64,000 nucleotides of DNA from Tenuifilum thalassicum (lineage in GTDB: Bacteria; Bacteroidota; Bacteroidia; Bacteroidales; Tenuifilaceae), in the NCBI RefSeq assembly GCF_013265555.1, contig NZ_CP041345.1:310001-374000 (forward strand), written 5' to 3'. Positions 26,257 to 35,726 of the stretch are shown piece by piece (position 1 is the first letter of the stretch; every line of letters begins with the position of its first letter). The notes under the pieces are model-generated. The model worked only from the letters and a program-made list of their open reading frames with translations, was not told where the DNA came from and did no database searches. The position numbers were made by a program, and so were the translations under genes.

Positions 26257-27747
26257 CTATCGATGCCACGATTTAGCTCTCTCCACCGCATCGGCCCACT
26301 TTTCTTTCATTTTATCTAGTTTTTCTGCTGGCATGCTAGGGGTGAATGTATTATCTAGCTGCCAAAGCTTTTTTATTTCGTTGATATCTTTCCAGTAGCC
26401 GGTTGCAAGTCCTGCCAGGTAAGCAGCTCCCATTGCAGTTGTTTCAATGGTTTTCGGACGGTTAACGTTAATTCCTAGCACATCGGATTGGAATTGCATG
26501 AGCAGGTTATTTGCAGATGCACCACCGTCAACTCTTAGCTCTGCAACCTTTATTCCGGTATCCTTTTCCATTACATCGAGCACATCCATGGTTTGGAATG
26601 CAATGCTTTCTAACGCTGCTCGAGCAATATGGGCACGTGTTGTTCCTCTTGATATCCCTATCATTAGCCCGCGAGCATACTGATCCCAGTGTGGCGCACC
26701 CATACCTGTAAAACTTGGAACCAGGTAAAGATCGCCATTATCATCAACCTGTTTGGCCAGGTCTTCAACCTCGGCGCTGCTTTTAATTATACCAAGTCCA
26801 TCGCGAAGCCATTGCACTACTGCTCCACCAATGAATATGCTACCTTCCAGCGCATAGTAAGTCTTGCCATCAAGCTGCCAGGCAATGGTTGTTATCAGAT
26901 TATTTTTAGATAGAAACGGCTTTTCGCCAGTATTCATCAGTAGGAAGCAACCAGTTCCATAAGTATTTTTGACCATTCCCTCATTAGTACACATTTGGCC
27001 AAAAAGTGCTGCCTGTTGGTCTCCTGCAATACCAGAAATTGGAACTTTGGATGCAAAAAAGGTGGTGTTGGTATGGTCGTATATTTCGCTCGAAGATGCA
27101 ACCCGTGGCAGCATGCTTTCAGGTATATTGAAAAGCTCGAGTAGCTCCTTGTCCCATTCAAGGCTGTTGATGTTAAACAGCATGGTTCTACTTGCATTGG
27201 TTACATCAGTTACGTGGGTGCGTCCTCTTGTTAGCTTCCACACTAGCCAGGTATCAACCGTTCCAAATGCCAATTCGCCACGGTTTGCCTTTTCCCTAGC
27301 TCCAGGAACATTATCGAGTATCCATTTAACTTTAGTTCCACTAAAGTAAGCATCAATTACCAGACCTGTTTTTTGTCTGATTGTTTCGGTATAACCCTTC
27401 TCTTTGAGTTCATCACAAAAGTTAGAGGTTCTTCTATCCTGCCATACAATTGCATTGTAAATCGGTTAGCCAGTATTTCTATCCCAAACAATGGTTGTTT
27501 CACGTTGGTTGGTTATTCCAATGGCCTCAACGTTTAGTCCATTTATTCCGATTTTCGACATCGCTTCAGCAGCAACAGCAACCTGCGACGACCATATCTC
27601 GTTTGGGTCGTGCTCAACCCATCCGGGTTGAGGAAATATCTGCTTAAACTCTTTTTGTGCCATAGACACTATGGCACCTTTCCTATCAAATATCAGGGCC
27701 CTTGAACTTGTGGTTCCCTGGTCTAGTGCCATTACATATTTTTCCAT
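26257..27747 (-). pseudogene. glpK: Glycerol kinase, interrupted by one in-frame TAA
   Basis: The reading frame spans 497 codons, the full length of GlpK, and begins [17 protein letters not shown] with the FGGY-family phosphate loop. Codon 94 (27466-27468 on the minus strand) is TAA, in the segment [21 protein letters not shown] where relatives carry Lys or a similar residue. The frame is unchanged on both sides and no other stop occurs. C-terminal motifs such as [25 protein letters not shown] and [16 protein letters not shown] are intact. This is a single nonsense change: a recent pseudogene, a sequencing error, or less likely a read-through site. If real, glycerol phosphorylation is lost unless another copy exists. 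glpD lies immediately upstream. Confidence 0.88.
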
Positions 27748-27790
27748 GAAAGAATAGGTTTAGGATGGTTCGGTTAATAATCTTCACAAA

Positions 27791-29359
27791 TTAGTTAAGA
27801 ATGTAATTTTGTGCAATAGCATTGTAGCTTTCTACCTGCTTTTTCTCCCATTCCTTGTCTTTGCCAAGTTCTGCTGCCATTATTGATGCTACTGCAGGTG
27901 CAATGCGAATACTTTCGCGGGTATCAAGCAGAATGCTACGAGTTCTTCGTGCAAGGAAATCTTCAACTGTTCTTGCCATTTCGTTTCTTACAGCCCAAAT
28001 AACTTGTGCTTTTATAATTCCCAAGCTTTCGCTGAGCGTTTCTTTAAGTTCAGGTTGCGTGCTGGCAAGGGCTAGAATCTTTTCTTTATCTGAGCCATAA
28101 ACGTATAGAGGATCAGAATGGTCAACCTTATCAACGTTTGATCCATGAAGTTTAAGCGATCTGGTTTTTGACTTTGTTTTTACCCAACCTTTTTCCTTTT
28201 CAACTCGAGCTACCATATCCTCTGCCATCTTCCTAAATGTGGTCCATTTCCCTCCAATCATGGTAAACAGGTGCGATTGGGAAACAATGATTTTATGGCT
28301 GCGTGAGATCTCTTTTGTTTTTTTGGAATCACCTTTTGGTGCAGCAAGAGGTCGTAGCCCTGCAAAAATGCTTAGCACATCGCTACGTTTGGGGGGTTTA
28401 GTTAAATAGCGTCCAGCTGTAGATAGAATAAATTCGATCTCCTCTTCTAGAGCAACTGGCTCCAACGATGGGTTAGGAACGGGAGTATCTGTTGTGCCAA
28501 CTACAATCTTGTTATGCCAGGGTACCGCAAAAAGAACACGGCCATCGTCGGTTTTAGGAATCATCATGGCATGATCGCCAGGGAGGAAACTCTTATCCAG
28601 AACCACATGAACGCCTTGACTTGGTGCTATGGTTTTGCCTTGTTTTGGATTATCCATTTGCATCACATCATCTGCAAAAACACCGGTAGCATTAATAATC
28701 GCCTTCCCCTTAAAGGTGTATTTTTCTCCGTTCTCTTGGTCAATTGCAATGACTCCATTTAGTCTCCCATTCGAATCCTTGGTTAGCTCAACCACCTTAA
28801 TATAGTTAACAACCAACGCACCATGCTCTACTGCGGTTTGTAGCGCATTAATTGCAAGTCGAGAATCGTCGAATTGGCCGTCGTGGTAAACAACACCTGC
28901 CGTAATTTTTTGGGGGTTAATTGTTGGAATATATTTAAGAGCTCGTTTTTTTGAAACGCGAAGCGAGCGACCTAGGCTGTATTTTCCTGCTATCAGGTCG
29001 TAAAAGGTTAAACCAACGGTATACATCAGCTCATCGAACCAGCCAAAGGTAGGAATAACAAAGCTTTGATTTTTTACAAGGTGCGGTGCGTTTCTTAGAA
29101 GTCTTCCTCGCTCAATGCAAGCCTCTCTAACAAGGGCAATATCGCCTTGCGCAAGGTATCTAACTCCACCGTGTACTAGCTTGGTACTTTTGCTTGAAGT
29201 CGATTTGGTAAAGTCGTGCATCTCAAGCAGAATGGTTTTGTAACCTCTGGTTGCTGCCTCTAAGGCAATACCTATACCAGTTGCTCCTCCTCCAATAACA
29301 ATAAAATCGAAGCTGTCGGCATGTTCTTTTGCTCTTTTGAGTAAATCATCACGTTTCAT
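27791..29359 (-). CDS. glpD: Glycerol-3-phosphate dehydrogenase (FAD, aerobic type)
   Basis: 522-aa membrane-associated flavoenzyme that oxidises sn-glycerol 3-phosphate to dihydroxyacetone phosphate and passes electrons to quinone. The FAD-binding motif is VIGGGATGIGIALEAATRG near residue 21, followed by SSKSTKLVHGGVRYL, and the mid-domain GTTDTP and the C-terminal helical domain (EEEIEFILSTAGRYL) are present. It precedes glpK by 43 nt on the same strand and is divergent from a DeoR-type regulator. Four AAACGAAA-type repeats in the intergenic region probably bind that regulator. Confidence 0.95.
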   Translation of the reverse strand: MKRDDLLKRAKEHADSFDFIVIGGGATGIGIALEAATRGYKTILLEMHDFTKSTSSKSTKLVHGGVRYLAQGDIALVREACIERGRLLRNAPHLVKNQSFVIPTFGWFDELMYTVGLTFYDLIAGKYSLGRSLRVSKKRALKYIPTINPQKITAGVVYHDGQFDDSRLAINALQTAVEHGALVVNYIKVVELTKDSNGRLNGVIAIDQENGEKYTFKGKAIINATGVFADDVMQMDNPKQGKTIAPSQGVHVVLDKSFLPGDHAMMIPKTDDGRVLFAVPWHNKIVVGTTDTPVPNPSLEPVALEEEIEFILSTAGRYLTKPPKRSDVLSIFAGLRPLAAPKGDSKKTKEISRSHKIIVSQSHLFTMIGGKWTTFRKMAEDMVARVEKEKGWVKTKSKTRSLKLHGSNVDKVDHSDPLYVYGSDKEKILALASTQPELKETLSESLGIIKAQVIWAVRNEMARTVEDFLARRTRSILLDTRESIRIAPAVASIMAAELGKDKEWEKKQVESYNAIAQNYILN

Positions 29360-29405
29360 GGTTATATGATTAAAAGGTTAACAATTTTTTGTAAAAATAA
29401 TAAAT

Positions 29406-29445
29406 AAACGAAAGTAAACGAAATAAATGAAAATAAAAAACGAAA
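29406..29445. promoter_or_regulatory. Candidate GlpR operator: four AAACGAAA-type direct repeats
   Basis: Copies begin at 29406, 29416 and 29438 (AAACGAAA), plus a variant AAATGAAA at 29425. Spacing between starts is 10, 9 and 13 nt. They lie between divergent glpD and the DeoR/GlpR-type regulator. DeoR-family proteins often bind short directly repeated sites containing TTTCGTT, the complement of this unit. Function is inferred. Confidence 0.55.
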
Positions 29446-29534
29446 CTAAAAATAATCTTTTATCAGTATAATTAGGGCTTTCTTGGATTAGCTTTAAAAA
29501 ATTTTAGTTAAGTTTGACAGAAAATAGAGTAGAG

Positions 29535-30302
29535 ATGGCCTTAAACATTGCGGAACGCCACAGCAAGATACTAGAAGTATTAAAGCACTCGGAGTACGTT
29601 ACTGTAGCTGAGCTTAGTGAGAAGCTTGGGGTTTCAATGGTAACAATTCGAAAGGATCTGAAACATCTGGAAAGTTTGAGCTTGTTATACCGCTCTCACG
29701 GAGGTGCTTCTTTAAAAAATCCATACATTGCCGATAGGCATGTAAACGAAAAGGAGCATCTATTCGTAGAGGAAAAAAAGAGAATAGCCAAATATGCAGC
29801 TAGCCTAATAAAAGATGGCGAAAGCATAATTCTTGCCTCTGGCAGTACAATTAATGAGCTATCACGTCAAATTGAGGAGCGTAAACGGATTGTTTCAGTC
29901 TGCTCTTCCTTGGTAGCAGCCCGCGAGCTTGCGGTTAAGGAGATTTCGGAGGTACACCAGCTTGGAGGTATTGTTAGGTCGTCGTCGGCATCTGTTGTAG
30001 GACCTTTTGCCGAGAAGATGCTTCAGGGTTTTCGCTGCAGCAAGCTGTTTCTTGGGGTTGATGGGGTTGATATTGATTTTGGACTAACTACAACCAACGC
30101 TTTGGAGGCCTCGCTTAACCAGAATATGATATCCAGCGCTGAAAAAGTAATAGTGCTAGCCGATAGCTCAAAGTTTGGGTGTAGGGGGTTTAGTCGGATT
30201 TGTAGTCTCGACCAGGTGGATATGATTATTACCGATAATGGGTTGGGTGAAATGTTCGTTAAACAGCTCGAAGAAAAGGGGGTGGAACTGGTTAGAGTCT
30301 AA
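29535..30302 (+). CDS. glpR: DeoR/GlpR-family transcriptional regulator
   Basis: 255 aa from the ATG at 29535 (a TTG at 29514 would add seven residues). The N-terminal winged helix-turn-helix contains YVTVAELSEKLGVSMVTIRK and the DeoR signature LSLLYRSHGGA near residue 55. The C-terminal effector domain of the ribose-5-phosphate-isomerase-like type carries SGSTINEL, LFLGVDGVD and VLADSSKFG. By position it should control glpD and glpK, with glycerol 3-phosphate or another sugar phosphate as inducer; the gene name rests on this context. It converges on psd, 5 nt away. Confidence 0.85.
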   Translation: MALNIAERHSKILEVLKHSEYVTVAELSEKLGVSMVTIRKDLKHLESLSLLYRSHGGASLKNPYIADRHVNEKEHLFVEEKKRIAKYAASLIKDGESIILASGSTINELSRQIEERKRIVSVCSSLVAARELAVKEISEVHQLGGIVRSSSASVVGPFAEKMLQGFRCSKLFLGVDGVDIDFGLTTTNALEASLNQNMISSAEKVIVLADSSKFGCRGFSRICSLDQVDMIITDNGLGEMFVKQLEEKGVELVRV

Positions 30303-30307
30303 CAGAT

Positions 30308-30958
30308 TTAAACCTGTGCAATAACAGTCTGGTTCCCTTTTACCTTTTGGCCTAAGCTAACCTTAACATCTGCATCGAGTGGGAGAAAAATATCAACTCT
30401 TGAGCCAAATTTTATGAATCCGAGTTCGGAGAATTGGTCAACCTCTTTTCCCTCCTCAGCGTAGCAAACTATGCGTCGGGCAACAGCACCAGCAATTTGC
30501 CGTAGCATTATTTGAACTCCATCGGGGCGCTCAATTACTACCGAGGTGCGCTCGTTATGAGTTGATGATTTTGGATGCCAAGCTACAAGGTAATCGCCTG
30601 GGTGATACTTGTAATATTTAACTATCCCATTAATTGGGAACCAGTTTATATGAACGTTCCACACCGACATGAAGACAGAAACCTGAATGCATTTCTTATT
30701 GAAGTATTCGTTTTCATCTACCTCTTCAATAGCAACAACAGTACCATCGGCTGGAGAATAAATTGATTTGCTATCGGGATTAGTTGTTCTAAAAGGTACC
30801 CTGAAAAAGCGGGTTAAAAATGCTAAAAGCAGTAATGATGAGACAATCAGTATGCTTACTACTAGCAATGGTAGTATTAACCAAGCTACAATACAAAATG
30901 CAACGCAAAGAGTAAGCGCTACAAAAAGAATAGAATAACCTTCTTTGTGAATCTTCAT
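30308..30958 (-). CDS. psd: Phosphatidylserine decarboxylase, short type
   Basis: Pyruvoyl-dependent enzyme that makes phosphatidylethanolamine from phosphatidylserine. The 216-aa length is the short class common in Bacteroidota. One or two N-terminal membrane helices precede a soluble domain with YSPADGTVV near residue 66 and HNERTSVVIE. The self-cleavage site that generates the pyruvoyl group should be the Gly-Ser pair in KFGSRVDIF near residue 183. It reads directly after cdsA (10-nt gap), so two phospholipid-synthesis steps are encoded together. Confidence 0.93.
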   Translation of the reverse strand: MKIHKEGYSILFVALTLCVAFCIVAWLILPLLVVSILIVSSLLLLAFLTRFFRVPFRTTNPDSKSIYSPADGTVVAIEEVDENEYFNKKCIQVSVFMSVWNVHINWFPINGIVKYYKYHPGDYLVAWHPKSSTHNERTSVVIERPDGVQIMLRQIAGAVARRIVCYAEEGKEVDQFSELGFIKFGSRVDIFLPLDADVKVSLGQKVKGNQTVIAQV

Positions 30959-30968
30959 TTCTAAAGCG

Positions 30969-31796
30969 TTAAATAATCATCATGACTTCAAAATAAGCGT
31001 AAACAATGGGTAAAACCATTATTAAAGCATCAAACCTATCAAGTAGGCCACCATGGCCAGGTAGAAACTTTCCAGAGTCCTTAACACCAATGCTACGTTT
31101 AAACATTGATTCAACCAAATCGCCTAAAACGGCCATTAAAGAAGTTATAAACCCAACAAATAGCCAGTGGCGGGTATCAATATCAGCTAAAATGGTTGAA
31201 ATAATCCATGCAACCAAAATGGTTGATGCAATACCACCTAAAAAGCCCTCCCAACTCTTTTTGGGCGATATACGGGGCATCATCTTATGCTTGCCCAGGC
31301 TTACTCCAAAAATATAGGCACCCGTGTCGTTGGCCCAAACCAGGAAGAGAATGGCTAATAGCAGGCTGGGGTTGTACTCCATTTTGAATGATGAACCATT
31401 GATGCTGATAAAGTTCATTAACGAAAACGGTAGGGCAATATAAAGTATCCCGAGGATAGTAAAGGCGATATTCTGCATGGGTTTTTGTTGATGCCTGTAT
31501 AGCTCAACAACAAAAATGGACACCAGAAATGGGATAAATCCGAATAATGTTATTAGCTCTAAACGACCCGAACTGTAGAGATATGACCATACAAAAAGAG
31601 CGATACCAATGAAAATGCCCATTAAAGCCTGAGGTCTAATTTTCCCTTTGAGTCCTAAGTGATAGAATTCAAGCATGGTAGCTGCCGTAATGGCAAGGAA
31701 AAGTATAAAAAAAGTGATGTGGCTTATGTAGATAGCACCTACCAGAACGATTACAAAAAGTAATCCGCTTATTGTTCTTTTAAGAAATTCACTCAC
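30969..31796 (-). CDS. cdsA: Phosphatidate cytidylyltransferase
   Basis: 275-aa inner-membrane enzyme that forms CDP-diacylglycerol from phosphatidic acid and CTP. About eight helices; the family signature is split as SPKKSWEGFLGG near residue 180 and LGDLVESMFKRSIGVKDSGK near 222, followed by HGGLLDRFDAL. The start codon is GTG at 31796, overlapping the 3' end of the DUF2007 gene by 8 nt. The order ftsH / DUF2007 / cdsA / psd is a compact operon on the minus strand. Confidence 0.95.
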   Translation of the reverse strand: MSEFLKRTISGLLFVIVLVGAIYISHITFFILFLAITAATMLEFYHLGLKGKIRPQALMGIFIGIALFVWSYLYSSGRLELITLFGFIPFLVSIFVVELYRHQQKPMQNIAFTILGILYIALPFSLMNFISINGSSFKMEYNPSLLLAILFLVWANDTGAYIFGVSLGKHKMMPRISPKKSWEGFLGGIASTILVAWIISTILADIDTRHWLFVGFITSLMAVLGDLVESMFKRSIGVKDSGKFLPGHGGLLDRFDALIMVLPIVYAYFEVMMII

Positions 31797-31995
31797 CTTT
31801 TAGCTCTTTTAGGAGTTCGCTTGCTTTTTCTTCATTACTCTTCTCAACGTACACCGAAACCTCGCCAAATAGGTAGCTAGAATCTTTTCGGTTAATTACA
31901 ACTGCTGCAATTCCATTTTCTTCTAGCACCTGCTTTGCCATTTCGGCTTGCCATGATTGGGCGGTTGAAAAAACTTCTTTCCAGTTCTCGTCCAT
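31789..31995 (-). CDS. DUF2007-type small protein
   Basis: 68-aa soluble protein with the beta-alpha-beta-beta pattern of DUF2007 (VFSTAQSWQAEMAKQVLEENGI, then VVINRKDSSYLFGEVSVYV, then a KASELLKEL helix). The family is thought to be a small ligand- or protein-binding domain; function is unknown. The gene is squeezed between ftsH (3-nt gap upstream) and cdsA (8-nt overlap), so all are likely translated from one mRNA. Confidence 0.85.
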   Translation of the reverse strand: MDENWKEVFSTAQSWQAEMAKQVLEENGIAAVVINRKDSSYLFGEVSVYVEKSNEEKASELLKELKGE

Positions 31996-31998
31996 ATT

Positions 31999-34029
31999 TT
32001 AGGCTTCAGGATTATTTTCAGAAACAGTGGTTTCTGTATTGTTTTTTTGAGCCTCTTCTTCTAGTTCTTTAACAAGTTCCTGTTCACGGCTAAGCGTTTT
32101 TCGTGGACCAAAAATCTTTTCTAGGTCTTCGCTGTAAATTACTTCACGTTCTAGAAGAAGTTCTGCCAGCTGAACATGTCCTTCGCGGTTTTGGGTTAGA
32201 ATCTCTTTAGCCTTTTCATAGGCCTTATCAATTATTTCACGCACCTCTTGGTCTATCTGTTCAGCAGTTTTTTCACTATAAGGTTTAGAGAAGGTGAATT
32301 CCGATTGGGTAGAATCGTAGTAGCTAATGTTTTTGAGTTTTTTTCCCATTCCAAAATAGGCAATCATAGCATAGGCCTGCTTGGTAACTCGTTCAAGGTC
32401 GCTAAGGGCGCCAGTAGAAATTTTATTGAAGTTGATTTCTTCTGCAGCCCTTCCACCAAGCGCCGAGCACATTTCATCGAAAAGCTGTTCGGTAGTTGTA
32501 ATCTGGCGCTCCTCGGGGAGGTACCAGGCTGCTCCAAGCGAACGACCACGTGGAATAATTGAAACCTTAAGCAGTGGGTTGGCATGCTCAAGCAACCAGC
32601 TAACTGTTGCATGACCAGCCTCGTGGTATGCAATGGTTTTACGTTCCTCTTTGGATATAATCTTATTCTTTTTCTCTAAACCACCTATAATTCGGTCGAT
32701 AGCATCCAGAAAATCTTGTTTTTCTACAAATTTCTTATTTTTCCTAGCTGCAATCAGTGCCGCTTCGTTGCAGACATTTGCAATATCGGCACCAGAAAAG
32801 CCAGGAGTTTGTTTGGCAAGGAAGCTAATGTCAAGGTTTGCCTCAAGTTTAAGTGGGCGAAGGTGAACCTTGAATATTTCGAGTCGCTCTTTTAGGTCGG
32901 GTAGGTCAACATGAATTTGACGATCGAAACGTCCTGCACGAAGAAGTGCACGGTCAAGAATATCGGCACGGTTGGTTGCTGCTAGTATAATAACACCTTG
33001 GTTAGATGCGAAACCGTCCATTTCAGTAAGGAGCTGGTTAAGTGTATTTTCCCTTTCATCGTTACCCGAGAAGCTAGGGTTTTTACCTCGTGCACGACCT
33101 ATAGCGTCTATCTCATCAATAAATACGATACAAGGCGCTTTCTCCTTGGCCTGACGGAATAGGTCTCGAACACGGGAAGCTCCAACACCTACGAACATTT
33201 CCACGAACTCCGATCCCGATATACTAAAGAATGGCACATTGGCTTCGCCGGCTACAGCTTTGGCTAATAGAGTCTTTCCTGTTCCCGGAGGTCCAACCAG
33301 CAGTGCACCTTTAGGAATTTTACCACCAAGATCGGTGTATTTTTGGGGATTTTTAAGGAAATCGACAATTTCCATTACCTCAACTTTGGCCTCCTCAAGG
33401 CCAGCCACATCCTTAAAGTCAACTCTTGGGCGTGTCTCCTTGTCGAATACTTGAGCTTTGGACTTACCAACTGAGAAGATGTTACCTCCTCCAGCACCAC
33501 CGCTTGTTCCACCCGATATCCTTCTAAAGATAAAAATCCAAATGGCAAGCAGTAAAACAAAAGGGAGTACCCACGAGAGTATATCGCCCCAGTAATTGGG
33601 TTGGTCTTCGTATTGAGGGTATATCTTTTGAGCCTCATCTATGTTGGCTTGTGCATCGGCTAGCTGCTTTTCAAAGGTTTCAATTGAGCCAATGGTAAAG
33701 TAAAAATGGGGCCCTACTTTAGGAACCGCTCCAAAACCATCGCCTAACCTGTCCTTGTATTTTTCAAGCTTATCCTCTTTCAGGTAAACCTCAACCTTGC
33801 CCAGATTCCTAATCACAACAAGCTTATCAATCTCTTGATTAGCTATCATCTGGTTTTTAACTTCCTGCCAGGTGGTTACCTGTGCGCTTTTGCCTGAATA
33901 GAAGTACTGCAAAAGAAAAAATCCAAGAATTATTATTATATAAACCCAGTAAACGTTGAACTTGGGTAATTTAGGCTTATTACCAGGTGTTTCGTTTATC
34001 AAAGGTTTTTTGTTTCCGTTTTCAGCCAT
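31999..34029 (-). CDS. ftsH: ATP-dependent zinc metalloprotease FtsH
   Basis: 676-aa membrane AAA+ protease that degrades misfolded membrane proteins and regulators. Two N-terminal helices (about residues 27-43 and 147-168) flank an extracytoplasmic domain. Then come Walker [19 protein letters not shown], Walker [12 protein letters not shown], the second region of homology ([12 protein letters not shown]) and the zinc site HEAGH with the distal Asp region. The glycine-rich linker after the second helix ([10 protein letters not shown]) is typical of Bacteroidota FtsH. It follows rsfS by 28 nt. Confidence 0.98.
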   Translation of the reverse strand: MAENGNKKPLINETPGNKPKLPKFNVYWVYIIIILGFFLLQYFYSGKSAQVTTWQEVKNQMIANQEIDKLVVIRNLGKVEVYLKEDKLEKYKDRLGDGFGAVPKVGPHFYFTIGSIETFEKQLADAQANIDEAQKIYPQYEDQPNYWGDILSWVLPFVLLLAIWIFIFRRISGGTSGGAGGGNIFSVGKSKAQVFDKETRPRVDFKDVAGLEEAKVEVMEIVDFLKNPQKYTDLGGKIPKGALLVGPPGTGKTLLAKAVAGEANVPFFSISGSEFVEMFVGVGASRVRDLFRQAKEKAPCIVFIDEIDAIGRARGKNPSFSGNDERENTLNQLLTEMDGFASNQGVIILAATNRADILDRALLRAGRFDRQIHVDLPDLKERLEIFKVHLRPLKLEANLDISFLAKQTPGFSGADIANVCNEAALIAARKNKKFVEKQDFLDAIDRIIGGLEKKNKIISKEERKTIAYHEAGHATVSWLLEHANPLLKVSIIPRGRSLGAAWYLPEERQITTTEQLFDEMCSALGGRAAEEINFNKISTGALSDLERVTKQAYAMIAYFGMGKKLKNISYYDSTQSEFTFSKPYSEKTAEQIDQEVREIIDKAYEKAKEILTQNREGHVQLAELLLEREVIYSEDLEKIFGPRKTLSREQELVKELEEEAQKNNTETTVSENNPEA

Positions 34030-34057
34030 TTCTCGATATGGTTATTATAATTACTAG

Positions 34058-34435
34058 TTATTCTTCGTTGTGTTGAATAGCCTTAGCATCTGCCCAAAGG
34101 TCTTCAATCCTGTAATAGTCGCGCCATTCGGTTTGAAAAACGTGCACCACTATATCGACATAATCCAAAACTATCCATATTGCATTTTGGTACCCTGCAG
34201 AACGGAATACCTTTTCGCCAAGTTTATCTAACACTTTATCCTCAATATTGTTCGCAATGGCATCAACTTGTGTGGTGGAGTCGGCATTGCATATTACAAA
34301 GTATTTGCATACAGCATTAGGAAGGCTTCCAATTTCCAGCGAGAGGATATTTTGGCCTTTCTTTTCCTGCATTGCATCTACAATACATGCTAATAGTTCT
34401 TCTACGTTATTTGTTTTTGCTGATTTTTTTGTCAT
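34058..34435 (-). CDS. rsfS: Ribosome silencing factor RsfS
   Basis: 125-aa Iojap/RsfS domain that binds ribosomal protein L14 and blocks subunit joining under starvation. Core stretches CKYFVICNADSTTQVDAIAN near residue 48 and AIWIVLDYVDIVVHVFQ, followed by YRIEDLWADA at the C-terminus, are diagnostic. It is the first gene of the rsfS-ftsH-DUF2007-cdsA-psd unit. A perfect -7-type sequence lies 23 nt upstream. The accessory region begins beyond it. Confidence 0.95.
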   Translation of the reverse strand: MTKKSAKTNNVEELLACIVDAMQEKKGQNILSLEIGSLPNAVCKYFVICNADSTTQVDAIANNIEDKVLDKLGEKVFRSAGYQNAIWIVLDYVDIVVHVFQTEWRDYYRIEDLWADAKAIQHNEE

Positions 34436-34458
34436 TAACCCATGATTTTATTAACCAG

Positions 34459-34466
34459 CAAAATTA
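34459..34466 (-). promoter_or_regulatory. Candidate -7 promoter element of rsfS
   Basis: The minus strand reads TAATTTTG, matching TAnnTTTG exactly, 23 nt upstream of the rsfS start. No obvious -33 TTG, so tentative. Confidence 0.35.
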
Positions 34467-34900
34467 ATGAAAAAAATGGACATCATTACGCTTATTGGTA
34501 TTGCTCAGCTACCTTTTGAACATGACTAGTAGCTAAATTAAGCTATACCGCAAATATGCTGGAGAAGATTTTTGGCAAAAAGCCTCGCTTTTTGGTGAAG
34601 AGCAATGAGCAGAATTTGCAATTATATGAATGCTTAAGTGATGCGCTACTCTCTTTTGCCGGATTTAGGATTTCATTGGCTAAAAAAAGAGTATTATTCA
34701 AGTGCTTAAAAGAGATTGATTGGAGGTGTCCCAGAGGGAACATAGTACAACTCCTTTATCGCTTATTCTGACTGGGGATTACTTTTTAAAACATGAACCG
34801 GGTTATTGAAAAGTTAAGAATATCGAACATATAGCTCTTTAGTGATTTTTTTAGGTTTTTTATAGGATAACAGTGTTTTTTGTATTTCTATTGCAGCTTT
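34467..34900. other. Gene-free stretch at the island edge
   Basis: About 430 bp between the rsfS promoter and the first attC-like repeat. Short open frames exist on both strands (up to 71 codons at 34556-34771), but they overlap each other and have no recognisable start context or motif. I see no gene, RNA or repeat here that I can support. Confidence 0.5.
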
Positions 34901-35033
34901 ATCTAACGTTTTCGGGCTTTGCGTTCGGGCGGGTTTCGGAGCACAAAACTGTCAACCAGCACTGAAGTTGAATAGATGCAAAAAGCGCCAAGTTTGCACG
35001 TCACCCCGCCTGACGCAAAACCCGTGTTATAGC
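34901..35033 (-). repeat. attC-like recombination repeat 3
   Basis: Imperfect inverted repeat after the DUF1648 gene. Arms at 34913-34933 (plus strand CGGGCTTTGCGTTCGGGCGGG) and 35005-35024 pair with few mismatches around a 70-nt centre. The outer core on the minus strand is GTTAGAT, a perfect GTTRRRY. The opposite core is degenerate (TATAAC). Confidence 0.65.
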
Positions 35034-35051
35034 CAGTGCTTTGTCTTCTCG

Positions 35052-35552
35052 TCATTGTTTTGTTTTGAGTGTTTTAATTATGTAATAAGTCAGCGGAATA
35101 AAAGTAAGTCCTAATGTCAAAGGTAAAAACCAAACACCAAGACCGTCCGCTTGTCCGTGTGCATTTTGAATTGTCTTGAAAGCAATTAGTCCAAAAATGA
35201 TAACAATAATTAATTTCAAGTATCTAATCATTCTTGTCGCATTTGTATATTGTTTTAATGCGTTGTCTTGTGTTATGTTGGTCGTATAATTAAAAATGTG
35301 TGGAAACTTATTTAGGATTGTCATTCCAACAAATAAAACTGTTGCTATTAGAGGCAAAGTCAAAATAGTCGCCTTTCCGCCAAATCCGTCCGCTTGTCCT
35401 GCACCGTTATAATGAATAGGAATTGTGTCGGGCAAGTTTGTATAGTTTATAATTGTCAAAACCCAAATTGCAAGAATTGAACTCCAACCAAGAATTTCAA
35501 GTGTCTTGTCAAATGTCGTGAGTTCTAATTTTAATTTTGGTCTTTGACTCAT
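35052..35552 (-). CDS. DUF1648-domain membrane protein (cassette gene)
   Basis: 166 aa from the ATG at 35552; an earlier in-frame ATG at 35594 lies inside the neighbouring repeat's core site and is less likely. Four or five membrane helices. The DUF1648 signature is in the first loop: LPDTIPIHYNGAGQADGFGG, with the Pro-His-Asn-Gly-Asp-Gly pattern. Relatives of DUF1648/SdpI are linked to immunity against toxic peptides in Bacillus, but most are of unknown function. The gene is a lone cassette with its own repeat 19 nt after the stop. Confidence 0.8.
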   Translation of the reverse strand: MSQRPKLKLELTTFDKTLEILGWSSILAIWVLTIINYTNLPDTIPIHYNGAGQADGFGGKATILTLPLIATVLFVGMTILNKFPHIFNYTTNITQDNALKQYTNATRMIRYLKLIIVIIFGLIAFKTIQNAHGQADGLGVWFLPLTLGLTFIPLTYYIIKTLKTKQ

Positions 35553-35588
35553 TGTTTCTGTTTTTATTCTTTGTCGTTTTTTAGCATT

Positions 35589-35721
35589 GCCCATAACGGT
35601 GAGTATATGAGGCGTTGGGCGTTTTAAAACACTTAACTTTCAATTTACTATGCTGTTTATTAATACTCACAACGTTTTATTTAACTACACTCGCCCAATG
35701 CCTTATATACATTGTTAGGGT
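35589..35721 (-). repeat. attC-like recombination repeat 2
   Basis: Imperfect inverted repeat between the DUF262 and DUF1648 genes. Arms GTATATGAGGCGTTGGGCG (35603-35621) and CGCCCAATGCCTTATATAC (35692-35710) pair at 17 of 19 positions. On the minus strand the outer cores are CCCTAAC at the start and GTTATGGGC at the end. It begins about 6 nt after the DUF262 stop. Confidence 0.65.
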
Positions 35722-35726
35722 GCGTT

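Noticed and set aside
26257..27747. Reading glpK as two genes or as a frameshift
   Set aside because: Both halves are in the same frame and together make exactly one full-length GlpK; a single TAA explains everything.
34543..34771. Overlapping 66- and 71-codon frames on opposite strands near the rsfS side of the island
   Set aside because: They shadow each other, match nothing I know and have no promoter or start context.
35553..35594. Longer start for the DUF1648 cassette gene
   Set aside because: The earlier ATG is inside the recombination core of repeat 2, so it would depend on which cassette lies upstream; ATG 35552 fits the family better.
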